Source: Lysobacterales bacterium | GTDB lineage: Bacteria > Pseudomonadota > Gammaproteobacteria > Xanthomonadales > SZUA-36 | Length of the DNA: 39,844 nucleotides | Assembly: GCA_011524975.1 (NCBI GenBank) | Contig: WTJD01000097.1 | Coordinates: forward strand, 1-39,844 | Reading direction: 5' to 3' | Made by a program: the position numbers and the translations under genes | Notes under the pieces: generated by a model | Databases searched by the model: none | Told to the model about the DNA's origin: nothing | What the model saw: only the letters and a program-made list of their open reading frames with translations | Part shown: positions 1 through 9,306 of the stretch, piece by piece | How the letters are laid out: the number at the start of each line of letters is the position of its first letter | How positions within the stretch are numbered: position 1 is the first letter of the stretch

Positions 1-465
1 GGTAGTGACATCCGCCTGGTTCATCATGTCACGCAACCGCTGGACGCGTGCCCTGCGCTCCTCCAACCGGAACGGCATGTCGTTTTCCACGATCTGCCCG
101 AGCATTTCGATCATTTCCAGCATCAGGGGAACGACGCCGCGATTGGTCGCCTCCAGCCCCTCCAACTGGTTATTGATCGAAACCACCTCGTCTCGCTGAT
201 CCTGGACGATGGCCTCGAGCGAATCGTTGTAGATTTTCAGACTTTCGGTCTCACGGACCACGGCGCGATACTCGGCCAGCAGATCAGAGGTCTGCTGAGC
301 CAGGCTGGTCACGCGTTGCTGCGACTTGGCCGCGTCCGTGTTGATCTTGTTTTCGACCGACACGGTCGAGTTCAGGTCCTGGGCCATCAAGCTGCCTGCA
401 GACAGCGCTACAGCGAACACCGTCGCCGCCAGGATTCCCGATCGTTTAAGAATTGTATTTGGCAT
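1..465 (-). CDS. DUF3450 family protein, 3' part missing
   Basis: The first 155 codons of an exported coiled-coil protein that runs off the left edge of the window. The start ATG is followed by a signal peptide (basic residues MPNTILKR, a hydrophobic stretch, then an A-Q-D junction near residue 29). The rest is strongly helical and heptad-like. The stretch MPFRLEERRARVQRLRDMM near residue 135 is the hallmark of DUF3450. Members of this periplasmic family commonly sit at the head of TonB/ExbB/ExbD-type energy-transduction clusters, so ExbB/TolQ-like genes may follow beyond the edge; that is inference from the family. The upstream Shine-Dalgarno is weak (GGAACGG). The function within the complex is not established. 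Confidence 0.88.
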   Translation of the reverse strand, partial: MPNTILKRSGILAATVFAVALSAGSLMAQDLNSTVSVENKINTDAAKSQQRVTSLAQQTSDLLAEYRAVVRETESLKIYNDSLEAIVQDQRDEVVSINNQLEGLEATNRGVVPLMLEMIEMLGQIVENDMPFRLEERRARVQRLRDMMNQADVTT

Positions 466-832
466 TGCCCGTTCCAAGTTTTGATCGAAGATGTATTTAG
501 AATTTTATGTTTGACGAACCGCCGCAGCGCTTCCAGCGGTGGCCGGGGCGCGTCAGCATACCCGAATCCCGCAGAATAATGCGAACCGCGCGAGACTTCC
601 AGCATCCGGCCCAAACGCTGCGCCAGGGGGCTGAATGACCTGCCTCTGGCTTCAACCACAGCGGCCGGAGCGCGGATGATAGCAGATGCCCGCAGCGCGT
701 CACAGGAAAGCCACCTCCCACGGCCTGCGACTGCATGAATCCTTGACCACCCCCGGGGTTCCCGGTTTATCTGCTCACGCGGTTTCCCTAGAATCGTAGC
801 CACAATACGCCCCGAAGCAGACATGAGGCCTC
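466..832. other. intergenic region between DUF3450 gene and RDD gene
   Basis: This 367-bp divergent spacer carries no reading frame I can support; the open frames in it lack family signatures and usable ribosome binding sites. The side next to the DUF3450 start (about 480-525) is AT-rich and probably holds that gene's promoter. The side next to the RDD gene holds a candidate promoter at 766-794. No RNA gene or repeat is recognisable. Confidence 0.5.
766..794 (+). promoter_or_regulatory. candidate sigma70 promoter of the RDD gene
   Basis: TAGAAT at 789-794 matches the -10 consensus in 5 of 6 positions. TTTATC at 766-771 is a weak -35 (3 of 6) at a 17-bp spacing. Transcription would begin near 801 and leave a leader of about 32 nt before the ATG at 833. 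Prediction by eye only. Confidence 0.35.
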
Positions 833-1297
833 ATGCAGGAGATATCCGGCCAGCAAGACCATGAACCCACCCGGCATTGCGGGCTCCCAAGGCGCCTGCT
901 GGCCATGGTCTACGACGCCCTGATCGTCATCGCCCTGCTGATCGTGGCCGGGTTTCTGGCCCTGCCCTTCACCCAACTGGACACCCGGGCCGGCGAGGAT
1001 CTTGTTTACAGCGTGTTCGTGCTGCTGGTCTGGGCTGCCTACTTTGTCTACTGCTGGTTCAGGATGGGCGCGACCCCGGGAATGAGGGCCTGGCGAGTCA
1101 GGCTGATCGGCCCTGATGGCGCGCATCCGGGCGCGGCAGCATGCGTCCTGCGGTTTGGCGTCGCCATGCTGTCCGGTCTTGCGCTGGGGGGTGGTTTTTT
1201 CTGGGCGCTGTTCGACGCCAGGCGGCGCTGCTGGCACGATCTCGCCTCGGGAAGTGAGCTGATCGTGGAGAAACGCCGGTCAGGCCGAACGCCGTAA
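833..1297 (+). CDS. RDD family membrane protein
   Basis: A 154-residue inner-membrane protein of the RDD family. The arginine and aspartate that name the family are visible near the N-terminus (PRRLLAMVYDALIV). Two hydrophobic helices follow (about residues 25-47 and 57-77), then the conserved G-x-T-P-G-M-R-x-W-R-V-R-L block near residue 85 and a last hydrophobic stretch near 110-125. The family's role is poorly defined; some members affect ion or stress tolerance. The gene converges with lptG and their 3' ends overlap by 18 bp. The Shine-Dalgarno is weak. The family call is secure but the function is unknown. Confidence 0.9.
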   Translation: MQEISGQQDHEPTRHCGLPRRLLAMVYDALIVIALLIVAGFLALPFTQLDTRAGEDLVYSVFVLLVWAAYFVYCWFRMGATPGMRAWRVRLIGPDGAHPGAAACVLRFGVAMLSGLALGGGFFWALFDARRRCWHDLASGSELIVEKRRSGRTP

Positions 1298-2365
1298 AAC
1301 CAGCATGGCGGCGATGGCCAACGCGACTGAGGGACCGATGACGGTCAGCACCTCGGTGACGCCATAGGCCTCGCCAAGGTTCTGCATCATCCGGTTGACG
1401 ATGGTGAAGACCACGCCCAGGGTCATTCCAAAAAACAGGCGAACGCCCAGTTTTTGATTGCGCCCGGAGGCAAAAACGAACGGCATGCCCGCCAGCACCA
1501 GGGCCAGCACCGTGCCCGGGAAAAGCGCGCGCGAGTAGAGGTTGGATCGATAAATGCGGTTGTCCAGCCCGTTGGCGCTCATGTACTGCATTTGCCCCCA
1601 GAGCATCCCAATGGACATGTGCTGAGGCCGGTTGACGGCATTGTCGACCAGTTCCGGCTGCAGATGTGTTTGCCAGAGGCCACGGTCTGCTGTTTCCTGC
1701 CTGATCTCATCGTTGCTCAGGCTGAGCGTCCGGATGTCCAGCCACTCCCAACGGTCACCATCGTGCAGGGCTCGCTCGGCGCGCGATACGGAGCGCAGCG
1801 ATCCACCCTCGTCGAAGTCATACATGAGGATGTCGCCGAACTGAACCGTCTGGCGACCCTCCTCCAGCGCCACGATCGGCTGGCGGATATTCACCATTCG
1901 GTCACCATCTCGCAGCCACAGCCCGCGCGGGCCGCCGATGATGTATTGCCCGATCATCTTGCCCAGCCGGAACACCCTGGCCTGCTGTTCGGATGCCGGC
2001 GCGACCCATTCCGCCATGGCCATCACGGGCAGGGTGATCAGCAACGTGCCTGCAAGCGCCGCGCCCGCCAGGCGCAGGCGGGACACGCCCGAAGTTCTGA
2101 ACGCTACCAGCTCATTGGCCGCTGCCAGGCCGCCGACGCCGACCATGGCCCCCATCAGCGCGCAGACGGGAAAAATCTGGTAGGCGGTGCGCGGCGTGAT
2201 CAGAAAGACGAAATGCATCGCATCCAGCGCGGTGTAGGTCTCGGTCGTGGAGCGCAGTTCCCCGAGCACATTGAACATGACCGCCAGCAGCAGCACGATG
2301 CTCCAGACGGTCAGAATGCCCAACAGCGCCGCTTTACCCACGTAACGGTCGACACGTTTGATCAT
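1280..2365 (-). CDS. lptG: LPS export ABC transporter permease LptG
   Basis: LptG is one of the two inner-membrane permease subunits of the LptB2FG transporter, which extracts lipopolysaccharide from the inner membrane and passes it to the LptC-LptA bridge. The 361-residue protein has the family layout: one N-terminal and several following membrane helices, with the coupling motif ANELVAFRTSGVS near residue 85. A large periplasmic beta-jellyroll domain follows (about 120-260), then C-terminal helices (about 285-358). The ATG lies 3 bp after the lptF stop, so the two form one operon. LptB, LptC and LptA are not in the window. The length is normal for the family. Confidence 0.96.
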   Translation of the reverse strand: MIKRVDRYVGKAALLGILTVWSIVLLLAVMFNVLGELRSTTETYTALDAMHFVFLITPRTAYQIFPVCALMGAMVGVGGLAAANELVAFRTSGVSRLRLAGAALAGTLLITLPVMAMAEWVAPASEQQARVFRLGKMIGQYIIGGPRGLWLRDGDRMVNIRQPIVALEEGRQTVQFGDILMYDFDEGGSLRSVSRAERALHDGDRWEWLDIRTLSLSNDEIRQETADRGLWQTHLQPELVDNAVNRPQHMSIGMLWGQMQYMSANGLDNRIYRSNLYSRALFPGTVLALVLAGMPFVFASGRNQKLGVRLFFGMTLGVVFTIVNRMMQNLGEAYGVTEVLTVIGPSVALAIAAMLVLRRSA

Positions 2366-2368
2366 GTG

Positions 2369-3442
2369 CTAGCCACTCCTCGGCATTCTGCCCTGGCGCC
2401 TCAGCCAGAGATAGCCGGCCAGCAGCACGGCTCCATGAACCCACCACAGGCCCAGCCAGGGCGGCATGGTCCCATCCGCAATCCAACTGCGCCAAAGAAC
2501 CAGCACGTTGCTGTAAAGGGCATAAATGAGGATACCGAGTATGACCCTGCCACTGCGCCCCTCACGCGGGTTGGAATGCGATAGTGGGATGGCCAGGAAG
2601 GCGAGAACGATGACGGCAGTGGCCGGCGTGAACCGCCACTGTAGTTCCGCCAGGGCCGCCCGATCCCAGTGGGTCACCAGCTCCGCGCTGCTTTTTGACT
2701 CCAGCTCCTTTTTCCTCTGTCGCTTTTCCGGCTCAGGCAGGCGCAGGTCATTGCGTGCGAACTTCAGCCTGCGCAGGTCCAGGCCGTCGTCAAAGCGCTC
2801 CACCACCTCGCCATCTATCAGTGTCAGGTAGCGGTCCCGGCTTTCAGGGTCCAGCCAGTAGCTGCCTGAGCGCCCCACCCATACCTGCTCGCGATCGTCA
2901 TCGATCAGGTGCACAAAAATATTGTCCAGGGACTGACCGTCCTCACCCATGGATTCCACGTAGATGACCAGTTCCCCGCTGCGCATCACGTGGAACTGGC
3001 CGGGTTGCAGCCCCCAGACGGCGGCGTTGCGAACCGCTTCATCGAGCTTTCGTTCCGCCAGATTGGTCGCCATCGGCGCCAGAGCCAGGTCGATCAGCAG
3101 CAACATCATGGCAATGGGAAGGGTCAGGTTGAGCAGGGGCCGGAGAAGATTTTGCCAGCTGAAACCACTGGAACGCATGACCGACATTTCCTGATCCCGG
3201 TAGAGCCGCCCCAGCCCCCACATAATGGCCACAAAACCGGCCAGCGGCAGCACATGCCCGACCGCCCGGGGCAGGTACAGCACAAACTGCGTACCCACCA
3301 GCCCGGCCGGCATGCGCCCGTCGGCGATGTCGTCAAGCATATCGCCAAGGAACAGCGCCAGCAGCACGATGATGAGGATGAAACTGACAGCCAGCAGCGT
3401 CAAGGCCCACTCGCGCAGTATGTAACGCTGGAGAATCGTCAC
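2369..3442 (-). CDS. lptF: LPS export ABC transporter permease LptF
   Basis: The partner permease of LptG in the LptB2FG lipopolysaccharide exporter, 357 residues. It has an N-terminal helix (TILQRYILREWALTLLAVSF), a second helix pair, the coupling-helix region LYRDQEMSVMRSSGFSW, a periplasmic jellyroll domain (about 115-265) and C-terminal helices. I chose the GTG at 3442 because the protein then begins, as LptF proteins do, only a few residues before the first helix. A longer reading from the TTG at 3493 would add 17 unlikely residues. It is divergent from pepA, as in Escherichia coli, and is the first gene of the lptF-lptG operon. Confidence 0.93.
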   Translation of the reverse strand: MTILQRYILREWALTLLAVSFILIIVLLALFLGDMLDDIADGRMPAGLVGTQFVLYLPRAVGHVLPLAGFVAIMWGLGRLYRDQEMSVMRSSGFSWQNLLRPLLNLTLPIAMMLLLIDLALAPMATNLAERKLDEAVRNAAVWGLQPGQFHVMRSGELVIYVESMGEDGQSLDNIFVHLIDDDREQVWVGRSGSYWLDPESRDRYLTLIDGEVVERFDDGLDLRRLKFARNDLRLPEPEKRQRKKELESKSSAELVTHWDRAALAELQWRFTPATAVIVLAFLAIPLSHSNPREGRSGRVILGILIYALYSNVLVLWRSWIADGTMPPWLGLWWVHGAVLLAGYLWLRRQGRMPRSG

Positions 3443-3591
3443 TCGCGATCCCCCGGGGCCGATTTCACTCTGTGCATTCTCAGCTTCCTCCAACCCTTGT
3501 AGAATGGCGGGCTGTTCCGCATTTTAACAGCACCCAACGCGTCCGGCCGACCGATGGCACAGGTCACGGGGATGAAAAGGATTTTGAGCCC

Positions 3592-5064
3592 ATGAAACTC
3601 ACACTGAACAACAAAACCCCACACGCGGTGGAATCCGCCTGCATCGTGGTTGGCGTCTTCGAAGACGAGCCCCTGACCGGGGCGGCTGCAGATCTCGATA
3701 AGGCCAGCAGCGGCGCAATCAGCGCGATGATCGAATCCGGTGACATCGATGCATTCCGGGGCCGCACCACCCTGTTGCACGGCCTGCCCGGCGTCAAAGC
3801 CGACCGCATCCTGGTGACCGGGCTGGGTGAGGCCGACCGGTTTGACCGGGTCAGGTTCGACATGGCCTGCATGAGCGCGGGCGCCTTTCTGCGCGAGCAC
3901 TCCGTGACCGAAGCGCATATCTGCCTGCATGAAGCTGAGTGCGAGGACCTCGATCTCGCGTGGCGACTGCGTCATGCCGGCATCGCTTTCGATCGGGCCA
4001 ATTACGTGTACACCACCACCAAGCCACGCAAGGACGACTCGCCCCATCCGCTGAAGTCCGTCAGCTTCCAGGGCGACGCCGACCTGGAGGACGCCATTCG
4101 GCAGGCCGAGGCCATCGCCGCCGGCTACCGCCGGGCCCGCGAGCTGGGTAATTTACCGCCCAATATCTGCAATCCGGCCTACCTGGCTCAACAGGCGAAA
4201 TCCATCGCCGAGGCGCACGAACGCGTCGATGTGGACATCCTGAAGAAAAAGGATATGGCGGCGCTGGGCATGGACGCGCTGCTGGCTGTGGGCCAGGGCA
4301 GTGAGAACGGGCCGCGGCTGATCGTACTGAAGTACAACGGCGCCGGGGATGAGGAGCAGCCGGTGGCATTGGTTGGCAAGGGCATCACCTTCGACAGCGG
4401 CGGTATTTCACTCAAGCCCGGCGCCAACATGGATCAGATGAAGTTCGACATGTGTGGCGCCGCCACCGTGCTCGGCGCCTTCGAGGCCTGCGTGCTGCTG
4501 AACCTGCCGATCAATCTGATCACCATCGTTGCCGCGGCCGAAAACATGCCGGACGGGCGCGCCTACCGCCCGGGCGACGTGTTGACCAGCATGTCCGGAA
4601 AAACCATCGAAATCCTCAATACCGATGCCGAGGGCCGCCTCGTACTCTGTGACGCGCTCACTTACTGTGAGCGATTCAACCCGCGTGCGACCATCGACGT
4701 GGCCACGCTGACGGGCGCCTGCGTGGTCGCGCTGGGCCATCATGCCTCGGGGCTGATGAGCCCGCATGACGACCTGGCGGAGGAACTGATTGGCGCAGGC
4801 AGGGTGTCGGTCGATCGCGCGTGGCGTCTGCCCGTATGGGAGGACTACCAGCAGCAGCTGAAGACGCCGTTCGCCGACATGAAAAATGTCGGGGGTATGC
4901 CGGCCGGAGCGATCACGGCGGGCTGCTTCCTGTCGCGCTTCGCCAAAAAACAGCGCTGGGCGCACATCGATATCGCCGGGTCCGCCTGGAAATGGGGCGA
5001 GGCGGAAGGCGCCACCGGTCGGCCCGTCGGCTTGCTGACCCAGTACCTGATCAACCAGTCATGA
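3592..5064 (+). CDS. pepA: leucyl aminopeptidase (M17 family, PepA)
   Basis: A 490-residue cytosolic M17 aminopeptidase that removes N-terminal residues from peptides; in enterobacteria PepA also binds DNA in carAB control and Xer recombination. The N-terminal macro-like domain covers about residues 1-160. The catalytic domain carries the two-metal site: the K-G-I-T-F-D-S-G-G block near residue 265 and the signature NTDAEGRLVL near residue 345. The start at 3592 is preceded by an AAGGA-type ribosome binding site and gives the usual length; an in-frame GTG at 3472 would add 40 residues without family support. It leads the operon pepA-holC-valS, with holC starting 9 bp after its stop. Confidence 0.97.
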   Translation: MKLTLNNKTPHAVESACIVVGVFEDEPLTGAAADLDKASSGAISAMIESGDIDAFRGRTTLLHGLPGVKADRILVTGLGEADRFDRVRFDMACMSAGAFLREHSVTEAHICLHEAECEDLDLAWRLRHAGIAFDRANYVYTTTKPRKDDSPHPLKSVSFQGDADLEDAIRQAEAIAAGYRRARELGNLPPNICNPAYLAQQAKSIAEAHERVDVDILKKKDMAALGMDALLAVGQGSENGPRLIVLKYNGAGDEEQPVALVGKGITFDSGGISLKPGANMDQMKFDMCGAATVLGAFEACVLLNLPINLITIVAAAENMPDGRAYRPGDVLTSMSGKTIEILNTDAEGRLVLCDALTYCERFNPRATIDVATLTGACVVALGHHASGLMSPHDDLAEELIGAGRVSVDRAWRLPVWEDYQQQLKTPFADMKNVGGMPAGAITAGCFLSRFAKKQRWAHIDIAGSAWKWGEAEGATGRPVGLLTQYLINQS

Positions 5065-5073
5065 GGAAGGCCA

Positions 5074-5505
5074 ATGGCCGCTTGCCAGGTTGATTTTTAT
5101 ATTCTCCAGACGCCCAGCCTGGACGGCCATCGACTGGCTTGCCGGCTCGCGCTGATGGCCTGGGAAAGAGGCCATGCCGCACAGGTGCTGGCCGCCGATA
5201 AGGAGCAGGCGCAGGCATTCGACGACCTCTTATGGCGCAGCCCGGAAGAGCGCTTCGTGCCGCACGCCCTGGCGGGCGCGCCCGAGGCGGCCGCCGCGCC
5301 CGTCACGATCACCACCGCCGAGGGCCTGGAACGTGGCAGCGTGCTGATCAACATCAGCCGGGCGCCCGTCACCGAGCCACAGCGCTTTGAGCGTTTGCTG
5401 GAGATCGTGCCCCATCAACCGGAAGACCGTGAGGCTTCACGGGACAAATTCCGCTACTACCGCAGCCAGGGCCTGGACCCGAAGACACACGATATCTCAG
5501 GATAA
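5074..5505 (+). CDS. holC: DNA polymerase III chi subunit
   Basis: HolC (chi) joins with psi (HolD) and connects the replicative clamp loader to single-strand DNA-binding protein on the lagging strand. The 143-residue product has the expected size. It starts VDFYILQTP, followed by a helix [15 protein letters not shown], and contains the conserved block [15 protein letters not shown] near residue 50 and [16 protein letters not shown] at the C-terminus. A good AGGAAGG ribosome binding site overlaps the pepA stop. The stop overlaps the valS start by one base (TAATG), which implies translational coupling. The pepA-holC-valS order is the E. coli order, which supports the call. Confidence 0.95.
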   Translation: MAACQVDFYILQTPSLDGHRLACRLALMAWERGHAAQVLAADKEQAQAFDDLLWRSPEERFVPHALAGAPEAAAAPVTITTAEGLERGSVLINISRAPVTEPQRFERLLEIVPHQPEDREASRDKFRYYRSQGLDPKTHDISG

Positions 5506-8258
5506 TGGATAAAAGTTACTCACCCGCAGAGATAGAAAAACGCTGGTACGAGACCTGGGAGGCATCGGGCGCGTTCACACCCGCCGCCGATGGCGACCCG
5601 TTTTGTATCATGCTGCCGCCGCCCAATGTCACGGGCAGCCTGCACATGGGCCACGCGTTCCAGGATACGATCATGGACATCCTGACGCGCTACCACCGCA
5701 TGAGCGGCCATGCCGCTTTGTGGCAGCCGGGCATGGATCACGCCGGTATCGCGACCCAGATGGTCGTGGAACGGCAATTGGGTGAACAAGGCGTTTCCCG
5801 GCACGATCTCGGCCGGGAAAAATTCGTCGAAGCCGTGTGGGACTGGAAAGACCAGTCTGGCGGGCAGATCCAGAACCAGATGCGCCGGCTGGGCGTCTCC
5901 GTGGATTGGGAGCACGACTGCTTCACCATGGATGAGAGCCTGTCAGAAGCGGTGCGAAAAGTGTTTGTCGACCTCTACGACGACCAGCTGATCTACCGCG
6001 GCAAACGCCTGGTCAACTGGGACCCCGTGCTGCACACCGCCCTGTCCGACCTCGAAGTCATGTCGGAAGAAGAAAACGGAAAGCTCTGGCATATCCGTTA
6101 TCCGCGCACCGACGGCAAAGGTTACGTGGTGGTCGCTACCACGCGTCCGGAAACACTGCTGGGCGATACCGCGGTCGCGGTCAATCCGGGCGACGAGCGT
6201 TACTCGGACCTGGTCGGTCTCGAACTGGAATTGCCGCTGACCGGCCGCACCATCCCGGTCATCGCAGATGACTACGTCGACCAGGAATTCGGAACCGGTT
6301 GCGTCAAGATCACGCCGGCGCACGACTTCAACGATTACGAGATCGGCAAGCGGCACGACCTGCCGCTGATCAATGTGCTGAATGAAGACGCGAGCCTGAA
6401 TGAGCAAGCGCCCGAGGCCTATCGCGGCCTGGATCGGTTCGAGGCCCGCGAGCGGATTGTGAATGACCTGGAAGCCGGCGGTCTGCTGGAGGGCATTGAG
6501 AACCATCGCATGGCCGTCCCCAGAGGAGACCGCTCGCACGCGGTGGTCGAGCCGTACCTGACCGATCAGTGGTATGTAAAGATCGACCCATTGGCCAAAC
6601 CGGCCATCGAGGCCGTCGAAACCGGCCGCATCCGTTTCGTGCCGGAGAACTGGAACCGAACCTACTTCGACTGGATGCACAGGATTGAAGACTGGTGCAT
6701 TTCACGGCAACTCTGGTGGGGTCACCGGATACCGGCATGGTACGACGCCGACGGCGGCATCCATGTCGGACTGGATGAGGCAGATGCCCGAGCGCGATCC
6801 GGGCTGGGGCCGGAGGTTCCGCTGACCCAGGACGAGGATGTGCTGGACACCTGGTTCTCTTCCGCGCTGTGGCCCTTCACCACGCTGGGATGGCCCGAGC
6901 GCACGGAACGCCTGGCCAGGTTCTATCCGAGCAGCGTGCTGGTCACCGGCTTCGACATCATCTTTTTCTGGGTTGCCCGAATGATCATGATGGGCCTGAG
7001 GTTCATGGACGATGTCCCGTTCCGGGAAATTTACATCCATGGCCTCATCCGTGACGGACACGGTCAAAAGATGTCGAAGTCCAAGGGTAATGTGCTTGAC
7101 CCGCTGGATTTCATCGACGGCGTCGATGTCGAAACCCTGGTCGCAAAGAGAACCACCGGCCTCATGCAGCCCAGGATGGCGCCGGCGATCGAGAAAGCGA
7201 CCCGCAAGGACTTCCCCAATGGCATCCCGGCCTACGGCTGCGACGCGCTCCGTTTCACCTTCGCCGCGCTCGCGACGACCGGGCGTGACATGAGCTTCGA
7301 GCTCGGGCGCATCGAAGGCAACCGGAACTTCTGCAACAAACTGTGGAACGCGGCGCGCTTCGTACTGATGCAAACCGACGGCCACCGGATCTCGGCGCCG
7401 GAATCACTGGGCGTGACGGATCGCTGGATTCTCTCCCGCTGCCAGATGATGGTTCGCGATGTCAGGCAGCATATCGACAGCTATCGCATGGATCTGGCCG
7501 CGCAATCGCTCTATGAGTTCATCTGGAACGAATACTGTGACTGGTATCTCGAACTCTCCAAGCCCGCCCTGCAGGAAGGGACCGAGGCCGCGCAAAACGC
7601 GACCCGTCATACACTGCTGAGCGTACTGGAAGTCACGCTGCGCGCCCTGCATCCGTTCATGCCGTTCATCACCGAGGAAATCTGGCAGCGCCTCAAAACG
7701 CCACTGGCCATCGCCGGGGACAGCGTGATGAAGCAGCCTTACCCCGAGGCAGGTCAGCGAGATACCGAGGCCGAGAGCGCCATCGGCTGGTTGAAAGCGG
7801 TTTTGCTGGGTATCCGAAGAATTCGCTCTGACCTGGACTTGGCGCCTTCGCTGGAGTTAACGGTCAATTTCCAGGGGGGCGGTGACGCTGACCGCGCCAG
7901 TTTCGAGCGCTTCGAGCCCGTGTTGGGCAGTCTCGCCCGTGCACGCTCATTCCACTGGTTGAATGACGAGGACGACAGCTCCCAATGCGCGGTTGCGCTG
8001 GTCGGCGATTTGAAAGTACTGATTCCGCTGGAAGGACTGGTGGATGTCGAGGCTGAATTGGCCCGCATCAACCGGCAACTCGCGCGCGAGCAGCAATTAC
8101 TCAAGCAATCGCAGGCCAAGATGGGCAACCGGCGATTCATCGACAATGCGCCCGAGTCAGTGGTGGCCAGGGAAAAAGAACGGCTTGAAACGCACGAGGC
8201 CAATGTCCAGCGCCTGCGGGAACAGATGGTTCAGCTGGAGCAGCTCGGCCAGGGCTGA
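5505..8258 (+). CDS. valS: valyl-tRNA synthetase
   Basis: A class I aminoacyl-tRNA synthetase of 917 residues that charges tRNA-Val. The ATP-binding HIGH element appears as HMGH at residues 47-50 ([15 protein letters not shown]) and the KMSKS element at 522-526. The editing (CP1) domain, which hydrolyses Thr-tRNA-Val, lies between them and contains [16 protein letters not shown]. The anticodon-binding domain follows, and the C-terminal 70 residues form the tRNA-binding coiled coil typical of bacterial ValRS. The gene is complete and of normal length. It is coupled to holC by a 1-base overlap, and no leader regulation is visible. Confidence 0.98.
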   Translation: MDKSYSPAEIEKRWYETWEASGAFTPAADGDPFCIMLPPPNVTGSLHMGHAFQDTIMDILTRYHRMSGHAALWQPGMDHAGIATQMVVERQLGEQGVSRHDLGREKFVEAVWDWKDQSGGQIQNQMRRLGVSVDWEHDCFTMDESLSEAVRKVFVDLYDDQLIYRGKRLVNWDPVLHTALSDLEVMSEEENGKLWHIRYPRTDGKGYVVVATTRPETLLGDTAVAVNPGDERYSDLVGLELELPLTGRTIPVIADDYVDQEFGTGCVKITPAHDFNDYEIGKRHDLPLINVLNEDASLNEQAPEAYRGLDRFEARERIVNDLEAGGLLEGIENHRMAVPRGDRSHAVVEPYLTDQWYVKIDPLAKPAIEAVETGRIRFVPENWNRTYFDWMHRIEDWCISRQLWWGHRIPAWYDADGGIHVGLDEADARARSGLGPEVPLTQDEDVLDTWFSSALWPFTTLGWPERTERLARFYPSSVLVTGFDIIFFWVARMIMMGLRFMDDVPFREIYIHGLIRDGHGQKMSKSKGNVLDPLDFIDGVDVETLVAKRTTGLMQPRMAPAIEKATRKDFPNGIPAYGCDALRFTFAALATTGRDMSFELGRIEGNRNFCNKLWNAARFVLMQTDGHRISAPESLGVTDRWILSRCQMMVRDVRQHIDSYRMDLAAQSLYEFIWNEYCDWYLELSKPALQEGTEAAQNATRHTLLSVLEVTLRALHPFMPFITEEIWQRLKTPLAIAGDSVMKQPYPEAGQRDTEAESAIGWLKAVLLGIRRIRSDLDLAPSLELTVNFQGGGDADRASFERFEPVLGSLARARSFHWLNDEDDSSQCAVALVGDLKVLIPLEGLVDVEAELARINRQLAREQQLLKQSQAKMGNRRFIDNAPESVVAREKERLETHEANVQRLREQMVQLEQLGQG

Positions 8259-8269
8259 GCCGGCGCCGT

Positions 8270-8755
8270 TCAACTGACGAACGCGGCGGGCAGAAGCGCC
8301 AGCCGCATCACGACCGCGTCTTCCCTGCCCTGCTCGGCAGGGTAGTAGGACGGTCGCCTGCCCACGACATCAAAACCGGCCTCACGGTAAAGCTGGATGG
8401 CGGCCGCGTTGCTCGGCCTGACTTCCAGGAACATCACCATGCAGCCCATGGCCCGTGCGTGGTCAATGGCATGCTGCAGCAGCAACCGGCCCAGTCCCAG
8501 GCTTCGAAACTCAGGATGCACGCAGAGGTTGAGCAGATGCGCCTCGTCCGCGCCCCGGTTATGCACCTCGTAGGCAACCAGCTGTCCATCGATCATGCCG
8601 CCGAAACAGGAATAGCCCACTTTCAGGCAGTCCTCGAAAATCCCCTTCGTCCAGGGAAATGGGTAACTGGCGCGTTCGATGGAAATGACCTGCCCAAGAT
8701 CTGCAGCGGTCAGCGGCCTGATGACGGGCAGCGATTTTGAAGCGGCAGACCTCAC
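8270..8755 (-). CDS. rimI: ribosomal protein S18-alanine N-acetyltransferase
   Basis: A 161-residue GNAT-fold enzyme that acetylates the N-terminal alanine of ribosomal protein S18 from acetyl-CoA. The acetyl-CoA-binding segment is L-C-V-H-P-E-F-R-S-L-G-L-G-R-L-L (Q/R-x-x-G-x-G/A type) near residue 85. RimI hallmarks are also visible: IERASYPFPWTKGIF near the start and FLEVRPSNAAAIQLYREAGF followed by R-R-P-S-Y-Y near the end. I place the start at the GTG at 8755, which overlaps the holD stop as GTGA; a GTG at 8794 would extend into holD without need. E. coli also has holD directly upstream of rimI. Confidence 0.93.
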   Translation of the reverse strand: MRSAASKSLPVIRPLTAADLGQVISIERASYPFPWTKGIFEDCLKVGYSCFGGMIDGQLVAYEVHNRGADEAHLLNLCVHPEFRSLGLGRLLLQHAIDHARAMGCMVMFLEVRPSNAAAIQLYREAGFDVVGRRPSYYPAEQGREDAVVMRLALLPAAFVS

Positions 8756-9306
8756 CGGGGGGTGACAACGCCCCCTGCACACAAACGGGCCCACAACTGG
8801 CGACGAGCGTCACCGCTGCGGCGCAGGGTATCGAGGTCATCGACCACGCACACGCGCGCGGAGCCAATGTGTCCGGGCGGCTCGGCCCCGAACAGGCGCT
8901 CGGCCAGTGCATGGCCGAAGACCACCAGGCAGGTGAACAATGATTCCCCAACCGCCTCAGCCGCTGTCGGGCCATCGTTATCGTCCCGGGGCCAGGCCCA
9001 AACCGGCACGTCCTGCACGGCCCTGGCGATATCGCAGGCCAGCGGACTGGTGGAAGCGCCTTGCCCGGCACACACCATCAAGGTGCCGCCATCCCCCGGG
9101 CCGATGTGCAAACGCCCCGCGTGCGACCGCGGCTCCGGTTGGGGCTGAGCCTGCGGCTGAGGGCGAGCCTGCGGGGGTGATTGTTCCCGCGGCTGAGGAC
9201 TTCCCGCGGGCTGCGATGGCCGCGGGGTATCAGGCGCCGCGCCCCTGAGTTCCCATACGGGAATCTCCATTGCCTTCAGGTAGGCCAGCCGCTGTTGATC
9301 CATCAT
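8752..9306 (-). CDS. holD: DNA polymerase III psi subunit, HolD-like, with Pro/Gln-rich linker
   Basis: The 184-residue product looks like HolD (psi), the partner of chi in the clamp loader. The first 22 residues (RLAYLKAMEIPVWELRG) resemble the E. coli psi N-terminus, which binds the clamp-loader collar. The globular part has LMVCAGQ, DIARAVQDV and ARRQLWARLC at places matching E. coli HolD. Between them, residues about 24-60 are a low-complexity tether containing 13 Pro and 8 Gln. Sequence similarity to E. coli is weak, as is usual for psi; the location directly upstream of rimI supports the call. It starts at ATGATG overlapping the pssA stop; either ATG could be used. Confidence 0.8.
   Translation of the reverse strand: MMDQQRLAYLKAMEIPVWELRGAAPDTPRPSQPAGSPQPREQSPPQARPQPQAQPQPEPRSHAGRLHIGPGDGGTLMVCAGQGASTSPLACDIARAVQDVPVWAWPRDDNDGPTAAEAVGESLFTCLVVFGHALAERLFGAEPPGHIGSARVCVVDDLDTLRRSGDARRQLWARLCAGGVVTPR

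Noticed and set aside
1454-2584. Long open frame opposite lptG/lptF
   Set aside because: Low-complexity, His/Gln/Arg-rich translation without family motifs, fully antisense to two well-supported permease genes; a by-product of high GC content.
3472-3591. N-terminal extension of pepA from a GTG
   Set aside because: The added 40 residues resemble nothing in the family, and the ATG at 3592 has a proper ribosome binding site and gives the usual start.
9119-9240. GC-rich repeats as a possible repeat element
   Set aside because: They are the coding sequence of the Pro/Gln-rich linker of the HolD-like protein and remain in frame.
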